DNA of 13,735 bases from an uncultured archaeon. GTDB lineage: Archaea; Nanobdellota; Nanobdellia; Woesearchaeales; CAIVOO01. The translations under genes were made by a program, and so were the position numbers. The DNA lies in contig CAIVOO010000031.1 of assembly GCA_903907555.1 (NCBI GenBank), positions 1 to 13,735 on the forward strand. Reading direction: 5' to 3'. This document shows positions 1 to 7,512 of the stretch, piece by piece (the first letter of the stretch is position 1; each line of letters starts with the position of its first letter). A model generated the notes under the pieces. It did no database searches. It was given only the letters and a program-made list of their open reading frames with translations, and was not told the DNA's origin.

Positions 1-3000
1 GAAGGGCAGAATAAAAAGATAAAAGACATTAAGAATACATTTGTCGGAGGCAAACTGGCAAATATAAACACCGGGCAAGAGCTGACAGATGCGCAGCTCA
101 AAGATTTATTGACAGAAACAGGATATGCCAACTATAAAGCAAGATACAATAAAGCTGGCAGCACAAAATTCAATCTAAACATCGTGAAGAAGGAAAAACG
201 CGCTGAATTCTACGCCGCAATTGGAAAACAGATTGATAATGCAGCTGCATTGCCTGACAATACGCAGATAATCAACACATTTGCGCAATCATGGACTCAG
301 CTGCTTGAAGATGCAAACAATTATCCTGATGTAAACGCGCAGAAAGATTTCCTTAGAAGCAAGCAGGTAACTGCTGTGGCAAGCGCGCTTGTATTGGCAA
401 GGGCGCAAAGAACCCTGACTCCAGAAGATAAATCACTGGCTACAGCAGCAATATGGAAATTTGTCGGACAGCATCAAGGCGAACAAGGCTGGGAAAAAGA
501 AAGCCTAGTAGGTACTCCATTAGATGAGCTTCCTAAGGAAGACTGGTCTAAAGAAAACATATGGAAAGCAGTGATGGGCGCAAAGGCGCAATTAGACAAG
601 CAGAAACCGCAGTTAAGCGACCAGGAAAGATGGAGAGAAGCTGTTTCTGCAGGATTGGATAATAGCAAAAAAAGCCCGAACACTAAAGAGATGAATGAAG
701 GCACAAACGCAGTCTGGAGATATACAGGGCAGTATAATGGTGAATACGGGTTTGACGGATTAGACAGAAACGGAAATAAAGATCCAAAAGACGAGAAAGT
801 AGCAGATCCGTTGGTAAGCAAACCGCTTAGCGAACTTTCTCAAGATGAATTGGCAAAAGATGAGCCGATATGGAGAGCGGTGCTTAATGCAAAAAGAGAT
901 GCAGAAGCAAAACAGGCTGCACAGCAAACTCCTGCAGTTCAACAACAAACAACAGCTCCAACATCATGGACTAGCAGGATTGGAAAGATTGCCACTGCTG
1001 TTGTTGCAGTTGTAGGAGCTACATTAATCGCTGCTCCTGCATTTGCACAGGGTGCTGTAGCAGTTACCGCGGTCTCTTCAATACCTATCGCTGGGCCTAT
1101 AGTTGCTATTGGCGCTGGAGCAGCTGCCGGTTATGCTCTCTACAAGAAATTTGTAAATAGGCAAGCTCTTCAACAGGCAGTGCCAGAAGCGCCTGTCCAG
1201 GCTGTGGCTGAGCAGCTAGCCACATTAACTGAAGTTCCTAAAGAACAAGTTCAGCAGATAATGTCAAATCACGACCTGGTGCAGAGAATATCATCCAATG
1301 AAAAACTTCTTAGTGATTTATCAAGATTTGAGACTCCTTTGCAGGGTAATGAGCAGGATTTCATTTATCATCAAACATTTTCTAACAATTTGAACGCAAT
1401 ATACTCTTCAGGTGGATTGAAGCAGCCAGGAACACCTGGTGTTGTAAGGACAACATTCCCTGAATTTGACCAGTATATTGACAATTTCATATCAACATAC
1501 AGGCCAGACTTGGCAAAGAGAGGATTTAGCAGGGCTAGCTCTATCTATGCGCAAGCAAGCACTAACTTTCTTCCTTTATCAGGAACACTAAATACTAATG
1601 TTGTTCTTAAAATAAAAAATTCAGGTTTGGATGCAATAGTTGCAAGCAATGAATATCTCACAGAACTGGAAAAGGATTTAGAAGGGCGAGGCGATATTTC
1701 TCAAGCAAAAAAAATGGAAATAGCAGAGTTTTGGTCAGGAGCCTATTTGAAAACTGCCGTTTCATTAAATGATTTCAAGACAAATTTCGCTCTGGATGAG
1801 GAAGGATCAAGGTATATTTACTACGACAGAAAAACAGGTCGTAGTATATCATTCCCAGAAGTCCTGATAAACACCAATGTTCCAAATACGCAGATGCAGA
1901 TATATCAATACCCGAAAGAAATACAGTCAATGTTTGATGAGGCAGGGATAAAGACTGCTAGGGAAGCATTGTATGTTTTGGAAGAGTCTAAGAAAGCAGG
2001 AATTGCAGAACAAGCTGTTGCTCCTGCAACTCCAGCTGGTGCATCACAAACTGCTGCTCCTGAAAATATCGTTCAGCAGCCTGCCGCAATCACAATACTC
2101 GCAAACTCTGCTGTCAAAACATTAAGGGATTTAGCTGTGGAAGAGCCAGGATCGGCAAGAATTCAGTTATCCACATTCCCTCTCACAGCGCCTTTCTATT
2201 GGGCGTACAAGGCTGGAAATTATTTAGTTACTAGATTTATAATAGATCCTATAAGGAGAGATGCTGCTAAAAAAGAAGTGATACAGCTTAGAACTAAATT
2301 GGATTCAGGAGGTCCTGACGAGATAAAGGAAGTTAAGGATATAATAGCTCAAAAGATTTCTGACGATATCGATGGAAAAGCAGGAACAAAACTTGACAAA
2401 TTTATTGAAAAACGTTATTATCCGCAGGACGATGGAAGACTTCGTGTTGATAGGTATGCTGTTCCAATAGGTGATTTTTCAGCTGTCGGTTTGGGAAATT
2501 TATATTTAGATTACAAAGATTATCCTGAACTGTGGAACAAAGCATTGAAAAATTATTTTATTAAAGAACATAATTATCATCATTGGGATGGTTTTGAGCA
2601 GTTCTATGATGCATTAAATAAAGCGAGCGATGAGGCAGGGCTTACATTTGAGGATAAGGCGAGATTCTTCAAAGAGGCAATCAGCGGATTAAATTCAGGC
2701 TTTGAATCACGGTTTCAAGATAAAAAAATCCCTCGTATAGCAATGAATGCGGATTTTTTGAAATACTATGCTACGCTTTCTAAAAATCCCAGATTCTATG
2801 GCTCTAGCATTAATGCCTACATTTGGATATTTGCTGGAAGGAGCTATGGTGATTATTTTTTAAGCCAAAAAGTGATGGACAACATGGTTAAAATGGATTC
2901 TATTATAGGTATTTATAATTTCGCAATTAATTTAGTCAAATTTTTAGATGCTAATACTTATTATGATGTAAAAAAGTATAATCTGGAATCTGAAATAAAT

Positions 3001-6000
3001 GCAGAATTTTATGTTAGTCTTCTCCAATCACCTGATATTTGGTATGAAAATAAGGAAAAAGCTTTGAGAAGCAACTATCTCGATGTAATGATTTCACTGT
3101 CAGAAGCACTTTTTGCAGATTCTTCATTAAGTTCCTTAGCAAGATATAGAGCAATAGGCAATTTAGTAAATGGAATGATTTCAATAGAACAGGACAAGAA
3201 TATAAAACAATTATTTGATAAGCTTCAATCAAAAGGATTGGGTGAAGGTTCATTTTATCGTGTAACGCGGGTTAGAAGTGATATAGCGCAGGAGTTATCA
3301 GCCCAGCCTGCAGAACTTTTCGAAGAGCTTAGCAAGGTGAAATCAAGATCAGGACTTTCTATTCTAGGTATGCTCCTGGATTTCTCTGCATCTCAAAATC
3401 ATTTAGACCAAATAAAACTGCTGTTTTCTGGTACAACAGGATTAAGCGTAAAAGTAAAAGCAGGAATATTGACATCAATATTTAGAGATAATATGGAAAT
3501 TAATGATTATATTTCTAATTATGCTGATAACGTGAGGGAATTAAGCGCAAAAGTAAATGATGATGTTACTTCATTAATTATTCAATACCCGTCTATCGTC
3601 AATCTTAATGCTAATTTTATTAAGAGTGCTGTTGAAAAAACAGACAATCCTCTTGTCAAGAGGTTGATTGATAATCCGAAAACTCCTGCAAAAACACTTG
3701 CCACAATCCTTGTTTTCTGGGGCCAGTCGAGTTTCCAGGCGCTTGGCTATCCAGAATCAGAGTATAATGTCTTGACAGATGAGAAAGTCTACTCAATAAT
3801 CGAAGGCATGATAAGCAAGGGATATCCAGAATCTGTGATTAACTCCTATGCAGATTTTGTAAAAGACAGTCGTTATGAAAAATTAAGGAACATAGCCAAG
3901 GATGAAAGCCTGATTGAGCAGATAATTAACCTAGGAAACAATAAAGAGGACAGCGCTGCGAAAGCCCAGATTTTCTTTGAAAGGTTATTTAACAACTATA
4001 ATCTTTTTTCAGGAAATCCTAGCAATAAGCAAGCCGATATTGATAAATTAAAAGGACTTCTTGAAAAATATTCAAAAATAATTTCTTCAGCAAATGTTGA
4101 ATCAGCGTCATCCACATTCGATTTTATATTCACGAATAGAGTTGAGGATTTAGATGCAATTTACAGGATGTCTTCACAGATGCCTGTCGAGATGAAGAAT
4201 GCCTTTTTTAAACAGGATCTTGAAGCTTACAAAACTTATCTTATGGATGAAGCTTTCATGAAATCACTGGTCGAAACCAAGAAGAACAGCCTGGCCGCAG
4301 AGATAATAAAGAATACAGAGCTTCTTAGAAAGGAGAAATCTGTTAAATTATCTGACAGCGAATTTGAATACCTGATGAGCATCAGGACCGAAGAGCAGAA
4401 AAAGAGGGTTGCTGACGGAGAAGCATCGAATTTTGATGATAGGGCATATTTATTGCCTGAGGAAACTGCCCTGGTCGAAAGCACGAGAGCGAAGGAGTCT
4501 AAGAAAAAAATCATAGATATGCTAAATGACCCTGAGCTTGACAATAAAATATCTGGCTTGTCAGATATAGACGCTGCAAGAATAATAATAATCAAGGCAT
4601 CAAATCAGTATTTATCATCCTTTGAGGAAGTCATAAACTACATGAGAGCCAAGGGAGACACAGGCGCCTTAAACGCATATATTAAGTTGTACACTGATTC
4701 ATCAAGTTATTATTATATTACAGATAAATTATCTGATGCCAATTTTATGAAACAGCTGGTTGATGCAAAATTGGCAGAACCATTCTTAGATTATCTTTTT
4801 TATAATGCAAGATACATTACCCAAGACTTGAATCCAAATGAAAAACCGAAGCGAATAATTGAAGGACTGAAGAAGATATTCCAGAATGACTGGTTAATAC
4901 AAATTTTTAAATCAGACAGCATGTTGACCATGAGGGTGTTTTTTGAATTATCTATGGATGATAACTTTATCAATCTTGTATCTGACAAGGATTTTTTTGA
5001 CGCAGCTATTAAAAATCCCAATAATGCGGCTGCATTATTTAAAAAATTCAGCTATATCAGTGCCATGAAGAACATTGAAGAAGCAAAGCCCCTGATAATT
5101 AAGCTATTGGGCACTAACGAAGGAATAATAAGTTCAGCAATACAAATACCAAATTTACGGCTAGATATATTGGACATAAGTCTATCAATGGGTTCTGATA
5201 TAAATGCAAAAATATACCTTTATGGATATGAATTGAGACAGCGGGGGCACTTACCAACACAGATGTTCGAAGATCCGGTGATAATAGCAAAATTAAATTC
5301 ATTGGATGACAAAAGCAAGAAAGTTGTCTTGACATTAATGCAGTCAAAGGATTATGATTCGAGATTATTCTATGCTGAACTTGGACTTGAAAAGCCAAGC
5401 AGGCCAATACTTGATGAGATACGCAGCGTTTCAACAGTGCCTGATAATGTTTTTAATGATTACCTGATGTTACTCACTGAGAATATAGGCTCGTCAGACA
5501 ATGAGGAGTTATTTCTGCGAAAAGAATTTGTTTCTTTTTTAAATAATCCTGCTGCTGTAGATTTGTTGAAAAATCGTAATTTAAAAGAGATGATTAAACA
5601 AGGATATGGCTTTAATATAAATATCGCAAAATATTTATTGAGTAATCCTTATCAGCTGGCGCTGCTTGATAGCGATCCTGTATTCAAGGAAAACATAAAT
5701 TATATTCTTGATGACATAGGGGACGGAAGCCAGAAGCACTTGACAAATGATGTTGATTGGGCTAATGAGGATGACAAACTGGAAATAACCTCCTACCTTT
5801 TTTCAAGGCCTGAACTTATTGTTTCTAATAGAGAGCTTTTTGATACATACTTCAATGAGAAATCAGGGAAAAAACCAATAGGAGTAACACATGACAGGCG
5901 CATCGATTACAAGCTTTTCAAGGTTTTAGGGTTAGGGCTTATCAACCCGTATTCTGGGAAGATAGATGTGCAGAATGCTGATTTGCTGTTCAAGCTTTTC

Positions 6001-7512
6001 ACAGCAAAGAGCAGCATGCACAGGTCAAGAACCATGAAAAACAAGTTTATCAGAGCTGCTGCTTCATCATACAGTAACCATATTCTAGAAGAGGACTTTA
6101 CAAATATCGCGACTGTTTTATCTAAAGAAACAAATCTTGCCAATATTGGGCTTAAGCAACTGGATAAGAAGAATGAAAAAGGAGTGCCTCTAAGTTTCGA
6201 TATTGCTGATAGATTGGTTTACTATGTCGACAGTTTCAGGGAGCTTTCTTTATTAAACAATAATGTGGATAAAAGCATACAAGACAAGATAGATACGGTT
6301 TTTGCAGGTCTAAGAAAGGATGCTCCAGAAATTAATGATAAATTAATCGGGGAAATAAAAGTCGAAACAGTAAAAATGAGAATACAGCTTTTATACAAAC
6401 TATTTGGTGTAAAAGAAGATGAACTTACAGCCAGGAGGAATATTAACACAATTGCAAAATATTCTTTAGGACTGCCAAAAGATGAGAATGGCTATGATGT
6501 GATTGATATCACAAATCAGTATGTTCAAGGCAAAAGCCATGATTCAGAGATAAAAAATGTAATCCATGATGCTCTCGTTGCAGAGGCAGAAGGAAGATTC
6601 AATGATTATAAGTATGGCAGCAATGACTACACCCAGCTCATAGATGAATATATAAAAGCTGAACTAACGCAGGAAGGCGTTTCATTGGAAGATTTGATGA
6701 AAGAAAGCAAACTGCCGCTTTATGAACAGCTGAGAACCGAAGCAGAAAACACAAAATCAGCAGATTTAGAAGCTATTGTAAAGGGAGTGGAAGGCATTGA
6801 AAAGTGGAAAGATAACAAGGCATTCACATTTAAATCTGGTGAAAGTACATTCACTGTCGAGTTCACTGATGATTATGCAACATTGATAAATGTTGGAAAT
6901 CCGACGCATTTCGGCTCTTGCCAGGCAACATGCAAGCCAGCATATAATAATGGACTGAGCGGATATGTGGCTAATGGCGCAACAAAGGCATTGGTTGTGC
7001 GTGATGCAGATGGAAGGTTAATTTCAAGACAAATGGCAAAACTGCGCCTTGCAAAGATTGGTGATAAAACAATTCCTGTTGTTTTCTTTGAACCGAGATA
7101 TGGTGTGAACACAGGTGATCAGATGGAGAGTGTCGGAGCATTAGTTGCAAAAGACATTGGCGCGGCAGTTGCAGGCTCTAATTCTCTGGCTAAAGAAAAA
7201 TCAGCAGTGACTATAGAACTTTTCCCAGGCAACAGTCCGTGGGATTACAGCGACAACTACGGAAAACTATTTACAGACCAGCCTGTCGGATTGATTTATC
7301 AAAAAGAGGGAAATCTCTTAGAAGCTAAAATTACTACGGGCTATGTAGATTCCAGCACTCTGAAGGAAGAAGATTTGATGGAAGGGCTGTCAGAACTAAA
7401 ATCTGAACAAGTAGATAGAATTTTCACACCAGCAGAGCAGGAAACATTGAGATTATTGGAATTTAATCAGATTGAACAGCAGGATATGCAATCAGCAGCT
7501 GCATCAACTTAA
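1..7512 (+). CDS. Giant helical (solenoid-like) membrane-associated protein, 5' end outside window
   Basis: The frame is open from base 1 to the TAA at 7510-7512, giving at least 2503 residues. A TTG at 109 could serve as a start, but coding continues upstream of it and it has no TATA box at -30, so the gene almost certainly begins outside the window. Numbering codons from base 1, the visible order is: a polar helical lead; a tandem repeat (about 138-305); a Q/P/A-rich linker; two hydrophobic segments (about 330-350 and 361-380); a second Q/A/P-rich stretch (about 385-425) and a third (about 690-725); a long AT-rich helical body with degenerate repeats (about 750-2230); and a compact C-terminal domain (about 2269-2435). 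I recognise no enzyme family. The helical body suggests a scaffold or binding protein anchored to the membrane, possibly at the cell surface. That role is inference from composition. Giant genes are known in DPANN archaea and in Omnitrophota, where their functions are mostly unknown. Confidence 0.9.
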   Translation, partial: EGQNKKIKDIKNTFVGGKLANINTGQELTDAQLKDLLTETGYANYKARYNKAGSTKFNLNIVKKEKRAEFYAAIGKQIDNAAALPDNTQIINTFAQSWTQLLEDANNYPDVNAQKDFLRSKQVTAVASALVLARAQRTLTPEDKSLATAAIWKFVGQHQGEQGWEKESLVGTPLDELPKEDWSKENIWKAVMGAKAQLDKQKPQLSDQERWREAVSAGLDNSKKSPNTKEMNEGTNAVWRYTGQYNGEYGFDGLDRNGNKDPKDEKVADPLVSKPLSELSQDELAKDEPIWRAVLNAKRDAEAKQAAQQTPAVQQQTTAPTSWTSRIGKIATAVVAVVGATLIAAPAFAQGAVAVTAVSSIPIAGPIVAIGAGAAAGYALYKKFVNRQALQQAVPEAPVQAVAEQLATLTEVPKEQVQQIMSNHDLVQRISSNEKLLSDLSRFETPLQGNEQDFIYHQTFSNNLNAIYSSGGLKQPGTPGVVRTTFPEFDQYIDNFISTYRPDLAKRGFSRASSIYAQASTNFLPLSGTLNTNVVLKIKNSGLDAIVASNEYLTELEKDLEGRGDISQAKKMEIAEFWSGAYLKTAVSLNDFKTNFALDEEGSRYIYYDRKTGRSISFPEVLINTNVPNTQMQIYQYPKEIQSMFDEAGIKTAREALYVLEESKKAGIAEQAVAPATPAGASQTAAPENIVQQPAAITILANSAVKTLRDLAVEEPGSARIQLSTFPLTAPFYWAYKAGNYLVTRFIIDPIRRDAAKKEVIQLRTKLDSGGPDEIKEVKDIIAQKISDDIDGKAGTKLDKFIEKRYYPQDDGRLRVDRYAVPIGDFSAVGLGNLYLDYKDYPELWNKALKNYFIKEHNYHHWDGFEQFYDALNKASDEAGLTFEDKARFFKEAISGLNSGFESRFQDKKIPRIAMNADFLKYYATLSKNPRFYGSSINAYIWIFAGRSYGDYFLSQKVMDNMVKMDSIIGIYNFAINLVKFLDANTYYDVKKYNLESEINAEFYVSLLQSPDIWYENKEKALRSNYLDVMISLSEALFADSSLSSLARYRAIGNLVNGMISIEQDKNIKQLFDKLQSKGLGEGSFYRVTRVRSDIAQELSAQPAELFEELSKVKSRSGLSILGMLLDFSASQNHLDQIKLLFSGTTGLSVKVKAGILTSIFRDNMEINDYISNYADNVRELSAKVNDDVTSLIIQYPSIVNLNANFIKSAVEKTDNPLVKRLIDNPKTPAKTLATILVFWGQSSFQALGYPESEYNVLTDEKVYSIIEGMISKGYPESVINSYADFVKDSRYEKLRNIAKDESLIEQIINLGNNKEDSAAKAQIFFERLFNNYNLFSGNPSNKQADIDKLKGLLEKYSKIISSANVESASSTFDFIFTNRVEDLDAIYRMSSQMPVEMKNAFFKQDLEAYKTYLMDEAFMKSLVETKKNSLAAEIIKNTELLRKEKSVKLSDSEFEYLMSIRTEEQKKRVADGEASNFDDRAYLLPEETALVESTRAKESKKKIIDMLNDPELDNKISGLSDIDAARIIIIKASNQYLSSFEEVINYMRAKGDTGALNAYIKLYTDSSSYYYITDKLSDANFMKQLVDAKLAEPFLDYLFYNARYITQDLNPNEKPKRIIEGLKKIFQNDWLIQIFKSDSMLTMRVFFELSMDDNFINLVSDKDFFDAAIKNPNNAAALFKKFSYISAMKNIEEAKPLIIKLLGTNEGIISSAIQIPNLRLDILDISLSMGSDINAKIYLYGYELRQRGHLPTQMFEDPVIIAKLNSLDDKSKKVVLTLMQSKDYDSRLFYAELGLEKPSRPILDEIRSVSTVPDNVFNDYLMLLTENIGSSDNEELFLRKEFVSFLNNPAAVDLLKNRNLKEMIKQGYGFNINIAKYLLSNPYQLALLDSDPVFKENINYILDDIGDGSQKHLTNDVDWANEDDKLEITSYLFSRPELIVSNRELFDTYFNEKSGKKPIGVTHDRRIDYKLFKVLGLGLINPYSGKIDVQNADLLFKLFTAKSSMHRSRTMKNKFIRAAASSYSNHILEEDFTNIATVLSKETNLANIGLKQLDKKNEKGVPLSFDIADRLVYYVDSFRELSLLNNNVDKSIQDKIDTVFAGLRKDAPEINDKLIGEIKVETVKMRIQLLYKLFGVKEDELTARRNINTIAKYSLGLPKDENGYDVIDITNQYVQGKSHDSEIKNVIHDALVAEAEGRFNDYKYGSNDYTQLIDEYIKAELTQEGVSLEDLMKESKLPLYEQLRTEAENTKSADLEAIVKGVEGIEKWKDNKAFTFKSGESTFTVEFTDDYATLINVGNPTHFGSCQATCKPAYNNGLSGYVANGATKALVVRDADGRLISRQMAKLRLAKIGDKTIPVVFFEPRYGVNTGDQMESVGALVAKDIGAAVAGSNSLAKEKSAVTIELFPGNSPWDYSDNYGKLFTDQPVGLIYQKEGNLLEAKITTGYVDSSTLKEEDLMEGLSELKSEQVDRIFTPAEQETLRLLEFNQIEQQDMQSAAAST
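412..603 (+). repeat. Giant protein tandem repeat, unit 1
   Basis: First of two diverged copies of a roughly 64-residue unit. The anchors shared with unit 2 are AIWKFVGQHQGEQG near its start and LDELPKEDW followed by NIWKAVMGAKAQ near its end. The layout is a tryptophan-led helix, a Gly-rich turn (GQ-x-x-GE-x-G), an acidic linker and a second tryptophan-led helix. Similarity was judged by eye on the translation; the DNA itself is not obviously repeated. Confidence 0.7.
673..915 (+). repeat. Giant protein tandem repeat, unit 2
   Basis: Second copy of the unit, with AVWRYTGQYNGEYG aligning to AIWKFVGQHQGEQG, and PLSELSQDELAKDEPIWRAV aligning to PLDELPKEDWSKENIWKAV. It is about 17 residues longer than unit 1. 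The extra residues lie after the Gly turn and are Asp/Asn/Gly-rich (LDRNGNKDPKDE), which resembles a small metal-binding or flexible loop, although it does not fit the canonical EF-hand spacing. Confidence 0.65.
979..1149 (+). other. Internal pair of hydrophobic segments in the giant protein
   Basis: After the basic residues R and K of the SRIGK stretch comes a hydrophobic run at bases 988-1050 ending in APAFAQ, and then a second at 1081-1140 ending in GYALYKKF. Together they would make a helical membrane hairpin or two membrane passes. The first run looks like a signal peptide with an A-x-A cleavage site, but more than 325 residues precede it, so an internal anchor is the better reading. Both runs are rich in Ala and Gly and only moderately hydrophobic, so membrane insertion is probable rather than certain. 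Confidence 0.6.
6805..7305 (+). other. C-terminal domain of the giant protein with conserved-looking Cys/Arg/Glu pattern
   Basis: The helical body gives way to a mixed alpha/beta-looking domain. It starts with alternating strand patterns (AFTFKSGESTFTVEFTDD), then PTHFGSCQATCK with Cys codons at 6919 and 6931, then LSGYVANGATKALVVRDADG, a GRLISR turn and VVFFEPRYG with Glu at 7090. The clustering of His, two Cys, Arg and Glu is what one expects of a functional site. From memory, large proteins in other microbes carry a similar TCQ...GYV...K-A-L-V...R...LE-x-x-Y pattern, but I cannot name the family or confirm it here. A short Gln-rich tail follows to the stop codon. Confidence 0.5.

Noticed and set aside
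109..111. TTG as the start codon of the giant gene
   Set aside because: The frame is open and coding-like from base 1 through 108, and there is no TATA box at the -30 position used by every other gene here.
1708..1717. A8 run as a frameshift or slippage site in the giant gene
   Set aside because: The frame stays open and coding-like on both sides, so nothing requires a shift.
1819..1846. Perfect 9-base inverted repeat TACTACGAC...GTCGTAGTA with a 10-base loop
   Set aside because: It lies inside coding sequence, and a single repeat of this size is about what chance would give in a window this long.
4236..4595. Minus-strand ORF of 119 codons inside the giant gene
   Set aside because: It is antisense to well-formed coding sequence, with a Ser/Phe/Leu-rich shadow composition and no promoter or recognisable motif.
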